From Halorubrum sp. CBA1229 (GTDB lineage Archaea > Halobacteriota > Halobacteria > Halobacteriales > Haloferacaceae), in the NCBI RefSeq assembly GCF_003721435.2, contig NZ_CP054585.1, forward strand, positions 2,542,001 through 2,606,000: DNA of 64,000 nt, given 5' to 3'. The notes beneath the pieces are model-generated. The model did no database searches, had not been told where the DNA came from, and saw nothing but the letters and a program-made list of their open reading frames with translations. Positions 49,903 through 59,995 of this stretch are shown here, one piece after another. Made by a program: the position numbers and the translations under genes. Positions within the stretch are counted from its first letter, which is position 1. Every line of letters begins with the position of its first letter.

Positions 49903-50880
49903 TTATAAAAGCACGCGTTCCAGCGAGACGACGACGCCCGACTCGGCGTCGGGGTCGCCGACGAGCCGGCCGAGACAGACCGCGACGCCGTCGGGGGTGT
50001 GGCAGGCGACGAGCGGCGGGTCGTCGCTCGCCGAAGCCGACTCCTCGACCGGGTCCGCCGCTCCGTCCACGCCGATGATCCCGGGCGCGTACACCGGCGC
50101 GCCGGTGGCGACGTTGCGCGCTGCCGAGGGGGCGACCGTGACCGACGGGAGGTGCACCAGCGCGTCCTCGGCCGGGCGGACGACCTCGCGGAGCAGCGAC
50201 TCGTCGCCCTCGCGCGCCCACGCCAGCCCGTCGACGAGGTCTTGTAGGGCGTGGAGGTCGCCGTCGTCGAACGGGTCGGTGGCGGTCCGGCGGAGGTGCC
50301 CCATGTGGGCGCCCACTCCGGTCGCGAGGCCGATGTCGTGACACAGTTTCCGGACATACGTCCCCGACTCGCACCGGATCCGGAGGAGCGCCTGCCGGTC
50401 CGCGACCTCCAACACGTCGAGCTCGTGGATGGTTCGGGTTCTGAGTCGACGCGTCACGGCGCTCTTCCGGGGCGGCTTCTGGTAGATCTCCGCCTCGAAC
50501 TCGCCGACGACCTCGCGGAAGTCGCCCGGGGGCGACCCGTGGAGCTCGAGGACGGCGACGTACTCCTTGCTCCCCTCCAGGAAGACCTGCGCCGCCCGCG
50601 TCGCGTCGCCGGTGAGCGTGGGCAGACAGCCGGTGACCTTCGGGTCGAGGGTGCCGGCGTGGGCGACGCCGTCGATCGGCTCGCCCTCGGGAGCGAGCGC
50701 GGCGAGGGCGTCGTTGATCGCGTCGCGAACCCACGCGGAGAGCTGGTGGGAGGAGGGGCCGGCGGGCTTGTCGACGTTGACGACGCCGAACCGGAGCAGC
50801 TCCGGGACCGAGCGCTCGCCGGGCGGGGCTCTGAGGGGGTCGTCCGCGGGGTCGGGGGCGTCGTCGGCTGTGTCCGTCAT
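49903..50880 (-). CDS. truB: tRNA/rRNA pseudouridine synthase Cbf5/TruB
   Basis: The 325-residue protein has the family start FGVVNVDKPAGPSSHQLSAWV and the catalytic region VAHAGTLDPKVTGCLPTLTG (Asp in GTLDP). It continues with YQKPPRKSAVTRRLRTR and RCESGTYVRKLCHDIG. The C-terminal 80 residues form a PUA domain. In archaea this is the H/ACA ribonucleoprotein catalytic subunit. ATG 50880 is the family start. A TTTATAA block near 49903-49910 at its end may serve a downstream transcript. Confidence 0.93.
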   Translation of the reverse strand: MTDTADDAPDPADDPLRAPPGERSVPELLRFGVVNVDKPAGPSSHQLSAWVRDAINDALAALAPEGEPIDGVAHAGTLDPKVTGCLPTLTGDATRAAQVFLEGSKEYVAVLELHGSPPGDFREVVGEFEAEIYQKPPRKSAVTRRLRTRTIHELDVLEVADRQALLRIRCESGTYVRKLCHDIGLATGVGAHMGHLRRTATDPFDDGDLHALQDLVDGLAWAREGDESLLREVVRPAEDALVHLPSVTVAPSAARNVATGAPVYAPGIIGVDGAADPVEESASASDDPPLVACHTPDGVAVCLGRLVGDPDAESGVVVSLERVLL

Positions 50881-50905
50881 TCGTGGGTACCGTGTGATCG
50901 CTGAC

Positions 50906-51484
50906 TCAGAAGTCGTAGCTGACGCCCTCGATCGGCGCCTTCCCCTCGTCGGCCGCGGGGTCGTACGCCTCGACGGTCGCGACGAGCACGTCGAGGAACC
51001 GGTCGGGGCTCCAGCGGGCGGTGTTGTACGCGGCGTCGTAGATGGAGAGGTCGTCGATGTCGATGCCGTAGAACTCGCCGTACCGCTTGCGCTCGGAGTC
51101 CTCGCGGCGCTTCGTCTCCGCTTCGGCGCGGTCGACGGGCTTCCCCTCTCGCTCGGCGATCCGCTCGGCGCGGACCGAGAGGGGGGCGTCGAACCAGAAC
51201 CGGAAGTCCGCGTGGTCGGCCGCGAGCCACCCGGCGAGCCGCGACTCCAGGACCAGCTCGTCACGGGTCGTGGCGATCTCGCGGAGGCGGCGGTCGAGCT
51301 TGCGGTCGAACGTGGGGTCCTCCTCGGCGAACTCGTTGAACTCGACCGGGGACATGTCGCGTTCGGCCGCCATCTCGCGGAAGATGTCGCCGCCGGAGAC
51401 GTGGTCCACGCCGAGCCGGTCGGCGAGCCCGGCGGCGTTCGTGCTCTTCCCGCTGCCCGGCGGGCCGGAGACGGTGATCAACAT
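50906..51484 (-). CDS. cmk: Cytidylate kinase (archaeal type)
   Basis: The 192-residue protein has Walker [10 protein letters not shown] at its N terminus and [25 protein letters not shown] follows, with the lid region [33 protein letters not shown]. These match archaeal CMP kinases, which phosphorylate CMP and dCMP. It is next to cbf5, as commonly seen in haloarchaea. The start is ATG 51484. Confidence 0.92.
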   Translation of the reverse strand: MLITVSGPPGSGKSTNAAGLADRLGVDHVSGGDIFREMAAERDMSPVEFNEFAEEDPTFDRKLDRRLREIATTRDELVLESRLAGWLAADHADFRFWFDAPLSVRAERIAEREGKPVDRAEAETKRREDSERKRYGEFYGIDIDDLSIYDAAYNTARWSPDRFLDVLVATVEAYDPAADEGKAPIEGVSYDF

Positions 51485-51532
51485 ATCGCTACTCCGCGGG
51501 TGGCGTTCAAAACGGTTGTCGTTCGGCGCCGG

Positions 51533-51862
51533 CTACGAGGTCCGCGTCGCCGCGGTCATCGACCACACGGCGACGGCGCCGAGCAGGACGGCGGGGACGA
51601 GCGGCAGCGCGAGGTAGGTCGCGAAGAAGGGGAGCCCGAACCAGCCCGCGACGTACGGGTAGAGGTAGATGATCCCGGGGATGACGAGGACGCAGGTGAA
51701 CAGCACCGCCGTCAGCGCCCACCCCTTCCGGCCGAAGCCGTCCGCCACCGGTTCCTCGCCGGTCGGGGTCTCTCCGGTCGGGGCCTCGCCGCCGCTCTCG
51801 CCTTCCGGAACGTGGACGTAGCCGCCGTCCGCGCCCCCGTCCGCGTCGGTCTCAGAGCTCAC
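51533..51862 (-). CDS. Small two-helix membrane protein
   Basis: The 109-residue product has a 45-residue acidic glycine-rich start, then two helices (about 50-72 and 76-103). It overlaps the oxidoreductase gene by 11 bases. It resembles small conserved haloarchaeal membrane proteins of unknown function (DUF5822 type). It lies between the cmk and oxidoreductase genes. Confidence 0.7.
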   Translation of the reverse strand: MSSETDADGGADGGYVHVPEGESGGEAPTGETPTGEEPVADGFGRKGWALTAVLFTCVLVIPGIIYLYPYVAGWFGLPFFATYLALPLVPAVLLGAVAVWSMTAATRTS

Positions 51863-52892
51863 TGTCCGGTTTTACCACTACCTTGCCAAAGCCCTCACGG
51901 TTCTCGATCATCTCGTGGGCGCGCGCGGCCTCGCTCATCGGGAGTGTCTCGCGGACGCGCGGCTCGAAGGTGCCGTCCCAGACGAGCTCTAAGACGTCGT
52001 CGACCTCGCCGGGCGTCGCCATCGTCGAGCCGATGACCGACAGCTGGTTCCAGAAGATGCGGTTGAGTTCCGCGTCGGGGTTCGGTCCCGTCGTCGCCCC
52101 GCAGGTGACCAGCCGGCCGCCCTTCGCCATCGACTTCAGGGAGTTCGGATACGTCGCCTCGCCGACGTGATCGACGACGATGTCGACGCCGCGGCGGCCG
52201 GTGAGCTCGGCGATCTCCTCGGCGAAGTCGTTCGCCTCGTAGTCGATGACGTGGTCGGCGCCGCACTCCTCGGCGTGCGAGAGCTTTGCCTCGGTGGAGG
52301 CGGTCGCGAACACCTCACAGCCCGCGTGGTCGGCGATCTGGACGGCCGCGTGACCGACGCCCCCGGAGGCGCCGAGCACGAGCACCTTCTCGCCGGCCTC
52401 GATGTCCGCGCGGGTCTGGAGCATCCGCCACGCGGTCTGGAAGACGAGCGAGGCGGAGCCGGCGACCTCCCAGTCGACGCCCGAGGGGACCGGGACGAGG
52501 TTCTCCGCGGGGACGGCCGCGAGCTCGGAGTGGACGCCGCGGACGTGCTCGCCGATGATGTGGAACGAGGGGCACAGCGACTCCTCGCCGTGGCGGCAGA
52601 ACTCGCACTCGCCGCAGGAGACCCCCGCGCTCACGGCGACGCGGTCGCCGGGCTCGAACCGCGTCACGCCCTCGCCGACCGCCTCGACGACGCCGGCCGC
52701 GTCGCTGCCGGGGACGTGCGGCATCTCTAGGTCGACGCCCGGCAGCCCGCGGCGTGTCCAGATGTCGAGGTGATTCAGCGCGCCCGCTTTGACGTCCACG
52801 AGGACCTCGCCGCGGTCGGGCTCGGGGTCCGGGAACTCGCCGTACTCGATCACGTCGCGGTCGCCATGAGAATCGAACTGGACTGCCTTCAT
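51852..52892 (-). CDS. Zinc-dependent alcohol dehydrogenase / quinone oxidoreductase family protein
   Basis: The 346-residue medium-chain dehydrogenase starts MKAVQFDSHGDRDVIEYGEFPDP. It has MPHVPGSDAAGVVEAVGEGV and a structural-zinc lobe CGECEFCRHGEESLCP. The NAD(P)-binding loop is LVLGASGGVGHAAVQIADHAG near residue 170. The fold is clear; the substrate is not. The ATG at 52892 gives a normal N terminus. Confidence 0.87.
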   Translation of the reverse strand: MKAVQFDSHGDRDVIEYGEFPDPEPDRGEVLVDVKAGALNHLDIWTRRGLPGVDLEMPHVPGSDAAGVVEAVGEGVTRFEPGDRVAVSAGVSCGECEFCRHGEESLCPSFHIIGEHVRGVHSELAAVPAENLVPVPSGVDWEVAGSASLVFQTAWRMLQTRADIEAGEKVLVLGASGGVGHAAVQIADHAGCEVFATASTEAKLSHAEECGADHVIDYEANDFAEEIAELTGRRGVDIVVDHVGEATYPNSLKSMAKGGRLVTCGATTGPNPDAELNRIFWNQLSVIGSTMATPGEVDDVLELVWDGTFEPRVRETLPMSEAARAHEMIENREGFGKVVVKPDSEL

Positions 52893-53052
52893 GAATCGGA
52901 CCACCCGCGGCATCCACTAAACAGTACGCCAAACGGAATCCCTCGCGACGCGGGGGTCCCGCGGCCCGGCGGCTTCGGCGGATTCCGGTTCACCAGTGTC
53001 AACCTCTCACACCCGTGCGAACGGGGCACACTCGCTCCGCCCTTCCGTGATG

Positions 53053-53060
53053 TTTAAGTA
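53053..53060 (+). promoter_or_regulatory. Candidate promoter of the tRNA-Ser/ribosomal operon
   Basis: TTTAAGTA lies about 80 bases before tRNA-Ser. No AT-rich block lies nearer the tRNA. A transcript starting near 53081 would carry tRNA-Ser ahead of the S13 gene and be processed. This is inference from spacing. Confidence 0.4.
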
Positions 53061-53138
53061 GCGAAAGCGGGACCGTACTGATGCACGAACTGCAGGGGCA
53101 CCGGGTCCCGAGTCCACGAGGGCGATGATACGACGCGA

Positions 53139-53224
53139 GTTGCGGTAGCCAAGCCTGGCCCAAGGCGCAGGGTTGCTAACTCTGTGGCGTCACTGCCTCC
53201 GGGGTTCGAATCCCCGCCGCAACG
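53139..53224 (+). tRNA. tRNA-Ser (GCT anticodon)
   Basis: GTTGCGG pairs with CCGCAAC, the anticodon stem-loop is CAGGG-TTGCTAA-CTCTG with anticodon GCT, and the long variable arm (GGCGTCACTGCC) marks a class II tRNA. The T arm is CGGGG-TTCGAAT-CCCCG and the discriminator is G. It lies 57 bases before the S13 gene. Confidence 0.93.
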
Positions 53225-53281
53225 CTCGAACGGACCGAGCACCGCCGGATTCGCGCCGGTAGGGCTCACCACAACCAACAC

Positions 53282-53803
53282 ATGAGCACGGAAGAACCAC
53301 AGGACGACTCGCCGGAGGAGGAGGAAGACCTCCAGTACTTCGTCCGGATCGGGGGCGCTGACCTCGACGGGACGAAGACGGTCGAGCGAAGCCTGTCCGA
53401 ACTCGACGGCATCGGCACGCGCACGGCGCGGCTGGTCGCCGAGAAGGCCGACGTGGACCGCAACGCCACGTTCGGGCTCCTCGACGAGGGTGACATCGAC
53501 GCGGTGGTCGACATCGCCGAGAACCTCGAAGACCACGTCCCGTCGTGGATGACGAACAGACAGAACGACTTCTACTCCGGAGAGACGACGCACCTCGTCG
53601 GCACCGACGTCAACGAGAAGCGCCGCCACGACATCAACCGGATGAAGGTCATCGAATCGTACAAAGGCGTTCGCCACAAGCGCGGCCAGAAGGTACGCGG
53701 CCAGCGCACGAAGTCCACGGGCCGGTCCGAGGGCACCATCGGCGTCAACGTCGAGGAGATCCGCGAGGAGATGGCCGAGGAAGCGGAGGCTGACGACGAA
53801 TGA
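53282..53803 (+). CDS. rps13: 30S ribosomal protein S13 (uS13)
   Basis: The 173-residue protein has an acidic N-terminal extension. The fold includes the helix-hairpin-helix segment [18 protein letters not shown], then [18 protein letters not shown] and [33 protein letters not shown], the conserved basic tail. Its acidic C terminus is typical of halophiles. First gene of the ribosomal/RNA polymerase operon; its stop overlaps rps4. Confidence 0.96.
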   Translation: MSTEEPQDDSPEEEEDLQYFVRIGGADLDGTKTVERSLSELDGIGTRTARLVAEKADVDRNATFGLLDEGDIDAVVDIAENLEDHVPSWMTNRQNDFYSGETTHLVGTDVNEKRRHDINRMKVIESYKGVRHKRGQKVRGQRTKSTGRSEGTIGVNVEEIREEMAEEAEADDE

Positions 53804-54327
53804 GCACCGGCAAGAACACGAAGGGCTACGAGACGCCGAATCACCCGTACCAGGGCGAGCGCATCGCCGAGGAGTCCGACCTCCTCTCGCGGTACGGTCT
53901 GAAGAACAAAGAGGAGTTCTGGCGCGCCCAGTCCGAGCTGCGCAGCATGCGACGCGAGGCGCGTCGCCTGCTCGGCGAGGCCCAGGGCGACGTCGACGCC
54001 GCCCAGGAGGCCGGCGCGGAGTTCGTCGCACGGCTCCGCCGCATCGGCATCCTCGGCGACAACGACGACATCTCCGCGGTCCTCTCGCTGGACGTGACCG
54101 ACCTGCTCGAGCGCCGTCTCCAGACGGTCGCCTACAGACAGGGGTTCGCGTCCTCGACCCAGCAGGCCCGCCAGTTCATCGTTCACGGCCACATCACCGT
54201 CGACGGCGCGCGCGTCACGCGCCCCTCGGTGAAGGTCGACGTGGACGACGAGGGCGCCATCGCCTTCGACGAGACGAGCCCGCTCGCGGACGATCTCCAC
54301 CCCGAGCGCGCGGAGTCACAGGAGTAA
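53800..54327 (+). CDS. rps4: 30S ribosomal protein S4 (uS4)
   Basis: The 175-residue protein has [41 protein letters not shown], the archaeal S4 start. It continues with the S4 RNA-binding domain [47 protein letters not shown]. It overlaps rps13 by four bases and is followed by rps11 after six bases. It nucleates 30S assembly. Confidence 0.96.
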   Translation: MSTGKNTKGYETPNHPYQGERIAEESDLLSRYGLKNKEEFWRAQSELRSMRREARRLLGEAQGDVDAAQEAGAEFVARLRRIGILGDNDDISAVLSLDVTDLLERRLQTVAYRQGFASSTQQARQFIVHGHITVDGARVTRPSVKVDVDDEGAIAFDETSPLADDLHPERAESQE

Positions 54328-54333
54328 CCAACC

Positions 54334-54723
54334 ATGAGTGAATCCGAGGACGGAAAGTGGGGCATCGCCCACGTGTACGCGTCGTTCAACAACACGCTCA
54401 TCACGGTCACCGACGAGACGGGCGCCGAGACGATTGCCAAGTCGTCCGGCGGCACCGTGGTGAAGCAGAACCGCGACGAGGCGTCGCCGTACGCCGCCAT
54501 GCAGATGGCGGAGGTCGTCGCCGAGCGCGTCAAGGACGCCGGCCTGGAGGGCGTGCACGTTCGCGTGCGCGGCCCCGGCGGGAACCTCAACAAGTCCACC
54601 GGTCCCGGTGCACAGGCGACGATTCGCGCGCTCTCGCGTGCGGGCGTCGAGATCGGGCGCATCGAGGACGTCACGCCGATCCCGCACGACGGGACGAAGG
54701 CGCCCAAGAACAAGCGAGTCTGA
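54334..54723 (+). CDS. rps11: 30S ribosomal protein S11 (uS11)
   Basis: The 129-residue protein matches S11: [50 protein letters not shown] and [32 protein letters not shown], then [23 protein letters not shown]. It binds the 16S rRNA platform. It ends one base before rpoD. Confidence 0.97.
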   Translation: MSESEDGKWGIAHVYASFNNTLITVTDETGAETIAKSSGGTVVKQNRDEASPYAAMQMAEVVAERVKDAGLEGVHVRVRGPGGNLNKSTGPGAQATIRALSRAGVEIGRIEDVTPIPHDGTKAPKNKRV

Positions 54724-54724
54724 C

Positions 54725-55477
54725 ATGACGGAAGACGACTTCGACGTCCAGTACGTCGAACGGGACGAACGCAGCGCGCGGGTGCTGATCCGCGGGCTCA
54801 CGCCGGCGTTCGCGAACGGTATCCGCCGCGCGATGATCGCCGACGTCCCGACGTTCTCGATCGACACCGTCCGGTTCGTCGAGAACTCCTCCGTCATGTT
54901 CGACGAGATGATCGGGCTTCGACTGGGACTGGTACCCCTGACGACGCCGCTCGACGACTTCGAGGTCGGCGACGAGGTCACCCTCGCGCTCGACGTCGAG
55001 GGCCCGGCGACGGCGTACTCCGGCGACATCGAGAGCGCCGACCCGCTCGTCGGAGTCGCCGACGAGAACGTACCGATCATCGAGCTGAAGGAGGGACAGC
55101 GGCTGGAGTTCGAGGCGGACGCGGTGCTGAACACCGGCAAAGACCACGCCAAACACCAGGGCGGCGTCTCCGTCGGCTACCGCCACCTCCAGCGCGTCTC
55201 GGTCGAGGGCGACCTCGGCGAGTTCGACGACGACGAGCCACGGATCCTCCGCGGCGTCATCGAGACGCCCGAGGGGGACATCGAGCTCACCGACGAGTTC
55301 GACAACGACCTCTCGGAGCGGTTCCCCGGGAAGGAGGTCACGGTCGAGGACGTCCCCGGCGCGTTCGTCTTCCACATCGAGACGGACGGGTCGTTCAGCG
55401 TCGAGGAACTGCTGCTCCGCGCGATCGACTCCATCGAGGAGCGCGCGGACGAACTACAGACGAAAGTCGCGGTCTAA
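54725..55477 (+). CDS. rpoD: DNA-directed RNA polymerase subunit D (Rpo3)
   Basis: The 250-residue alpha-like subunit starts at ATG 54725 ([22 protein letters not shown]). It has the insertion [24 protein letters not shown] and ends [21 protein letters not shown], the dimerisation motif with subunit L. No iron-sulfur cysteines are seen, as in most haloarchaeal copies. It sits after rps11 in the operon. Confidence 0.95.
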   Translation: MTEDDFDVQYVERDERSARVLIRGLTPAFANGIRRAMIADVPTFSIDTVRFVENSSVMFDEMIGLRLGLVPLTTPLDDFEVGDEVTLALDVEGPATAYSGDIESADPLVGVADENVPIIELKEGQRLEFEADAVLNTGKDHAKHQGGVSVGYRHLQRVSVEGDLGEFDDDEPRILRGVIETPEGDIELTDEFDNDLSERFPGKEVTVEDVPGAFVFHIETDGSFSVEELLLRAIDSIEERADELQTKVAV

Positions 55478-55644
55478 CGTAATGACGGACCTTCAGATCA
55501 CGCGGCCGGCGCTCGCCCCTGCACGGAGCCGCGGCGCCGCGTCCCGATCCGACGCCGCGTCGGATCGCTCCGGGCTCGAGTCGGGTCGTTCCGACGGCGG
55601 GACCGAAAGTGGTTTGAAGGGAGCCGGGTTACGCAGGAGTGCAC

Positions 55645-55729
55645 GCAGGGATAGCCAAGTCAGGCCAACGGCGCAGCGTTCAGGGCGCTGTCCTGTAGAG
55701 GTCCGCAGGTTCAAATCCTGCTCCCTGCA
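55645..55729 (+). tRNA. tRNA-Leu (CAG anticodon)
   Basis: GCAGGGA pairs with TCCCTGC, and the anticodon stem-loop is CAGCG-TTCAGGG-CGCTG (anticodon CAG). The long variable arm TCCTGTAGAGGT marks class II. The T arm is GCAGG-TTCAAAT-CCTGC and the discriminator is A. It is embedded between rpoD and the L18e gene, so it is likely processed from the operon transcript. Confidence 0.92.
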
Positions 55730-55768
55730 CTCCGTTTTCACTAACTCTCCGCTTCAGGAGGGACAGCT

Positions 55769-56122
55769 ATGAGTAGCAAGACGAATCCGAAACTACAGAA
55801 CCTCATCGCCGATCTGAAGTCGGTCTCGCGCGATTCCGGTGCCAACGTGTGGCAGGACATCGCCGACCGACTGGAGAAGCCACGGCGCACGCACGCTGAG
55901 GTCAACCTGGGCCGCATCGAACGGTACGCTCAGGAAGACGAGACGGTCGTCGTCCCCGGCAAGGTGCTGGGCAGCGGTGTGCTCGAAAAGAACGTCACCG
56001 TCGCCGCAGTCGACTTCTCGGGCACCGCCCGCACGAAGATCGACCGAGCCGGCGAAGCGGTGTCGCTTGAACAGTTCATCGAACAGAATCCCGAAGGGAG
56101 CAACGTCCGGGTGATCCGATGA
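55769..56122 (+). CDS. rpl18e: 50S ribosomal protein L18e (eL18)
   Basis: The 117-residue protein matches L18e: [70 protein letters not shown] and the end [13 protein letters not shown]. It binds 23S rRNA. It is separated from tRNA-Leu by 39 bases and overlaps rpl13 by four. Confidence 0.95.
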   Translation: MSSKTNPKLQNLIADLKSVSRDSGANVWQDIADRLEKPRRTHAEVNLGRIERYAQEDETVVVPGKVLGSGVLEKNVTVAAVDFSGTARTKIDRAGEAVSLEQFIEQNPEGSNVRVIR

Positions 56123-56568
56123 GTCTCGCGAAGATAGACGCGGACGTCGTCGTCGACGCCCGCGACTGCATCCTCGGTCGCGTCTCGTCGAAGGTCGCGC
56201 AGCGCGTCCTCGACGGCGAGACGGTCGCCGTCGTCAACGCCGAGCGCGCGGTCATCACCGGCAACGAGGAGGCGACGATGGAGACGTACCACACCCGCGC
56301 GGAGCTCGGCTCCGACAGCGGGCCGTACTACCCCAAGCGCCCCGACCGGATCTTCAAGCGTGCCATCCGCGGCATGCTGCCGTACAAGACGGAGGACGGT
56401 CGTGAGGCGTTCTCGAACGTCCGCGTCTACGTGGGCAACCCCTACGAGCGCGACGAGGACGCCGAGACCGTCGTTCTCGACGGCACCTCGCTCGACCGCC
56501 TCTCGAACATCAAGTTCACGACGCTCGGGGACATCTCCGAGTCTCTGGGAGCCAACGTCACATGGTAA
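56119..56568 (+). CDS. rpl13: 50S ribosomal protein L13 (uL13)
   Basis: The 149-residue protein starts [48 protein letters not shown] and has the [39 protein letters not shown] block typical of L13. It ends with the acidic tail. The start overlaps the previous gene, the stop overlaps rps9 by seven bases. Confidence 0.96.
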   Translation: MSLAKIDADVVVDARDCILGRVSSKVAQRVLDGETVAVVNAERAVITGNEEATMETYHTRAELGSDSGPYYPKRPDRIFKRAIRGMLPYKTEDGREAFSNVRVYVGNPYERDEDAETVVLDGTSLDRLSNIKFTTLGDISESLGANVTW

Positions 56569-56960
56569 CTAACACCTCAGGCAAGAAGAAGACGGCCGTC
56601 GCCCGCGCCACCGTGCGCGACGGCGAGGGTCGCGTTCGCATCAACTCCCAGCCAGTCGAGCTGGTCGAACCGGAACAGGCGCGGCTCAAGATGATGGAGC
56701 CGTTCCGCATCGCGGGCGAAGAGCTCCGCGACGGCGTCGACATCGACATCAACGTCGAGGGCGGCGGCTTCAGCGGCCAGGCCGACGCGACGCGGACCGC
56801 CATCGCGCGCGGTCTCGTCCAGCATCTCGGCGACGCCGAGCTGCGCGACGCGTACATGAACTTCGACCGCACGCTGCTGGTCAACGACGTGCGCCAGTCC
56901 GAACCCAAGAAGTGGGGCGGACCGGGCGCGCGTGCCCGCTACCAGAAGTCCTACCGCTGA
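56562..56960 (+). CDS. rps9: 30S ribosomal protein S9 (uS9)
   Basis: The 132-residue protein has [28 protein letters not shown] and the C-terminal [49 protein letters not shown]. The basic tail reaches the decoding site. Followed by rpoN after 12 bases. Confidence 0.96.
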   Translation: MVTNTSGKKKTAVARATVRDGEGRVRINSQPVELVEPEQARLKMMEPFRIAGEELRDGVDIDINVEGGGFSGQADATRTAIARGLVQHLGDAELRDAYMNFDRTLLVNDVRQSEPKKWGGPGARARYQKSYR

Positions 56961-56972
56961 GGTGATCCAGTC

Positions 56973-57167
56973 ATGATGATCCCCGTCCGGTGTTTCACGT
57001 GCGGCAACGTCATCGGTGAACACTGGGAGGAGTTCAAGGAGCGCGCCCGCGAGGGCGACGAGGACCCGGGCGAAGTGCTCGACGACCTCGGGGTCGACCG
57101 GCACTGCTGCCGCCGGATGATGGTCAGCCATCGCGACCTCGTCGACGTCGTCTCGCCGTACCAGTAA
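56973..57167 (+). CDS. rpoN: DNA-directed RNA polymerase subunit N (Rpo10)
   Basis: The 64-residue zinc-binding subunit has CFTCGNVIG near residue 7 and RHCCRRMM near 43, the invariant Cys pairs of RpoN. It starts at 56973, or one codon later. It sits after rps9 and before rpoK, the conserved order. Confidence 0.96.
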   Translation: MMIPVRCFTCGNVIGEHWEEFKERAREGDEDPGEVLDDLGVDRHCCRRMMVSHRDLVDVVSPYQ

Positions 57168-57169
57168 TA

Positions 57170-57349
57170 ATGTCAGGACAGAGATACAACCGATACGAGA
57201 AGGCACGAATTCTCGGCGCGCGAGCGCTGCAGGTGTCCTACGGGGCGCCCGTGCTGATCGAGACGGACCAGACGGAGCCCATCCTCGTCGCCGCCGAGGA
57301 GTACGACGCGGGTGCGCTCCCGTTCACCGTTCGGAGGGAATCCAACTGA
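57170..57349 (+). CDS. rpoK: DNA-directed RNA polymerase subunit K (Rpo6)
   Basis: The frame from ATG 57170 to TGA 57347-57349 encodes 59 residues: [27 protein letters not shown] with the family's E(K)ARI-GARALQ block, and TVRRESN at the end. It starts three bases after the rpoN stop codon, and its stop shares a base with eno. RpoK is the archaeal omega equivalent that stabilises the polymerase. Confidence 0.95.
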   Translation: MSGQRYNRYEKARILGARALQVSYGAPVLIETDQTEPILVAAEEYDAGALPFTVRRESN

Positions 57350-58551
57350 TGACCCGAATCACCAGCGTCTCGCTGCGTCGCGTGCTCGACTCCCGCGGAA
57401 ACGCCACCGTCGAGGCCGACGTGCTCACGGAGTCCGGCGGCTTCGGCCGCGGGGCCGCGCCCAGCGGGGCGTCCACCGGCGAGTACGAGGCGATCGAACT
57501 GCCCGCCAGCGAGTCGATCGCGAAGGCCCGCGAACACGCCGTGCCGCGGCTGGAAGGCCTGTACGCGGGCGACCAGCGCGCCGTCGACAACGCTCTCCGG
57601 GCGGCCGACGGCACGGACGACTTCTCGAACATCGGCGCCAACAGCGCCGTCGCCATCTCGATGGCGGCCGCGAAGGCCGCCGCCGACGTGCTCGGTGCGC
57701 CGCTGTACCAGCACCTCGGGGGCGCGTTCCGCGGCGAGAACTTCCCGATCCCGCTCGGCAACGTCGTCGGCGGCGGGGAGCACGCCAAGGAGGCGACCCA
57801 CATCCAGGAGTTCCTCGCGGCGCCCGTCGGCGCGCCCAGCGTCTCGGAGGCCGTCTTCGCGAACGCCGCGGTCCACGCGGCGGTCGCGGACGTACTCGAC
57901 GAGCGCGGCGTGCCGGCCGCGAAGGGCGACGAGGGCGCGTGGGCGCCCCCCATCTCGGACGCCGACGCGTTCGAGGTCGTTGAGGAGGCCGTCGACCGCG
58001 TCGAGGACGAGGTCGGCTTCGAGATCCGCTTCGGGCTCGACATGGCGGCGGCCGAGCTGTACGACGACGACACCGAGTCGTACGTGTACGGCGACGAGAC
58101 GAAGTCGACCGACGAGCAGGTCGAGTACGTCGCCGGCCTCGTCGACGAGTACGACCTCGCGTACGTCGAGGACCCGCTCGACGAGAACGACTACGAGGCG
58201 TTCGCGGAGCTGACCGACCGGGTCGGCGACCGGACGCTGATCTGCGGCGACGACCTGTTCGTCACCAACGTCGAGCGGCTCCAAGAGGGGATCGACGTCG
58301 GCGCCGCAAACAGCATCCTGATCAAGCCGAACCAGATCGGGACGCTGTCGGACGCGTTCGACGCGGTCGAGCTCGCCGCCCGCAACGGGTACGAGACCGT
58401 CATCTCCCACCGCTCGGGCGAGACGGAGGACACCACCATCGCACACCTCGCCGTGGCGACCGACGCCGGCTACATCAAGACCGGCACGGTCGGCGGCGAG
58501 CGCACCGCCAAGCTGAACGAACTGGTCCGCATCGCGGACGACGCGGTATGA
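57349..58551 (+). CDS. eno: Enolase
   Basis: The 400-residue enzyme has [15 protein letters not shown] at the N terminus and [14 protein letters not shown]. The metal ligands and catalytic residues lie in [25 protein letters not shown] and [10 protein letters not shown], and the lysine block [14 protein letters not shown] and [19 protein letters not shown] follow. It interconverts 2-phosphoglycerate and phosphoenolpyruvate. Its place between rpoK and rps2 is the haloarchaeal norm. Confidence 0.96.
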   Translation: MTRITSVSLRRVLDSRGNATVEADVLTESGGFGRGAAPSGASTGEYEAIELPASESIAKAREHAVPRLEGLYAGDQRAVDNALRAADGTDDFSNIGANSAVAISMAAAKAAADVLGAPLYQHLGGAFRGENFPIPLGNVVGGGEHAKEATHIQEFLAAPVGAPSVSEAVFANAAVHAAVADVLDERGVPAAKGDEGAWAPPISDADAFEVVEEAVDRVEDEVGFEIRFGLDMAAAELYDDDTESYVYGDETKSTDEQVEYVAGLVDEYDLAYVEDPLDENDYEAFAELTDRVGDRTLICGDDLFVTNVERLQEGIDVGAANSILIKPNQIGTLSDAFDAVELAARNGYETVISHRSGETEDTTIAHLAVATDAGYIKTGTVGGERTAKLNELVRIADDAV

Positions 58552-58567
58552 CGGGCCCACACCACGC

Positions 58568-59416
58568 ATGAGCGAAGACAACGACGCGGTCGAACTCGAC
58601 GACGACGCGGAGACCGAGGCGGTCGACGCGGCGGTCGAGGAGGAGGCCGACACGACCGAGGAACCGACCGCCGACGCGGCCGCCGACGGGGCGTCCGCCG
58701 ACGCCGAAACTGGGGCGTCCGCCGACGCCGAACCCGACGAGGCCGCCGAGGCCGACGCGACGGAGGACGCGGGCGACGACGCCGCGGACGAGGAGGAGGC
58801 CTCCCCGTTCGACGACGACGTCATGCCCGACGACGACGTCGACCTGCTGATCCCGGTCGAGGACTACCTCTCCGCGGGTGTCCACATCGGAACCCAGCAG
58901 AAGACGAAGGACATGGAGCGGTTCATCCACCGCGTCCGCGACGACGGCCTGTACGTGCTCGACGTGAGCACGACGGACCGGCGGATCCGCACCGCGGCGG
59001 ACTTCCTCTCCAACTACGACCCGGAACAGATCCTCGTCACGTCCTCGCGGCAGTACGGTCGGTTCCCGGCCGAGAAGTTCGCGGACGCCATCGGCGCCCG
59101 CGCCCGCACGGGACGCTTCATCCCCGGCACGCTGACGAACCCCGACTACGCCGGCTACATCGAGCCGGACGTCGTCGTGGTGACCGACCCGATCGGCGAC
59201 GCGCAGGCCGTCAAGGAGGCCATCACCGTCGGCATCCCGGTCATCGCGATGTGCGACTCCAACAACCAGCTGTCGAACGTCGACCTCGTCATCCCGACGA
59301 ACAACAAGGGTCGACGCGCGCTGTCGGTCGTCTACTGGCTGCTCGCCAACGAGACGCTCGACCGCCGCGGCGCCGACACCGTCTTCGCCCTCGACGACTT
59401 CGAGGACGAGCTGTAA
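58568..59416 (+). CDS. rps2: 30S ribosomal protein S2 (uS2)
   Basis: The 282-residue protein has an 85-residue highly acidic N-terminal extension (Asp/Glu/Ala), then [75 protein letters not shown] and [42 protein letters not shown]. The long acidic N terminus is a halophilic feature. Last gene of the operon. Confidence 0.94.
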   Translation: MSEDNDAVELDDDAETEAVDAAVEEEADTTEEPTADAAADGASADAETGASADAEPDEAAEADATEDAGDDAADEEEASPFDDDVMPDDDVDLLIPVEDYLSAGVHIGTQQKTKDMERFIHRVRDDGLYVLDVSTTDRRIRTAADFLSNYDPEQILVTSSRQYGRFPAEKFADAIGARARTGRFIPGTLTNPDYAGYIEPDVVVVTDPIGDAQAVKEAITVGIPVIAMCDSNNQLSNVDLVIPTNNKGRRALSVVYWLLANETLDRRGADTVFALDDFEDEL

Positions 59417-59581
59417 CCGGCCGTCGACGTCGAGTTCGACTTTTCCGACGCCTCCGTCCCCCTGAGCCGCGGCTCTCCGCGTCGTTATCGCGGTCCCGAC
59501 CGATCGGCGAGCGTTCTCGGAAGCGGAAGGGAGGGCTCGAACGTGGAAGGCGAGGACGCGAACGGGGTCGCCGCGCGGTCC

Positions 59582-59932
59582 TCAGAGAATATCCGGCGTG
59601 TACGGGTACGAGTAGACCTGTCCCTCGTTGGCTTTCACCGTGGCGATCAGTACCAACACGACGTCGATGATGCCGATGAGCGGGAACAGCAGGATCCCGA
59701 TAAAGACGAAGCTGAGAAGTCCGGCGACGACGAGCGCGACCAACACGACGATCTGGAAGTTGAGGGAGTTCTTGGCGTTCCGCTTGACGAGATCGTCGTC
59801 GTCGTCCGCGAGCACCAGGAACAACAGCGGTCCCAGGAACGAAGCGACCAGCGCCGACGCGTGCGAGAGGGCGGCGAGAGTCGTGTCTCCGTCGACCGTT
59901 TCCCCGGCGCTCGCGTCTTCTTCGGAGGACAT
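59582..59932 (-). CDS. DUF4870-family membrane protein
   Basis: The 116-residue protein has the family's layout: an acidic N terminus, HASALVASFLGPLLFLVLADDDDDLVKRNAKNSLNFQI, then two more helices (about 62-80 and 82-100). The DUF4870 pattern F-x-G-x-L-P-x-V, then N-(A/S)-NFQ, is visible as LGPLLFLV and KNSLNFQ. The function is unknown. It has a leftward promoter in the AT-rich stretch 59940-59970. Confidence 0.85.
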   Translation of the reverse strand: MSSEEDASAGETVDGDTTLAALSHASALVASFLGPLLFLVLADDDDDLVKRNAKNSLNFQIVVLVALVVAGLLSFVFIGILLFPLIGIIDVVLVLIATVKANEGQVYSYPYTPDIL

Positions 59933-59995
59933 GCGTCGAATATCTCAGACTGAATTAATAAGTATTGGGTGTATTCCCTCGCTCAGCTTGCGAAA

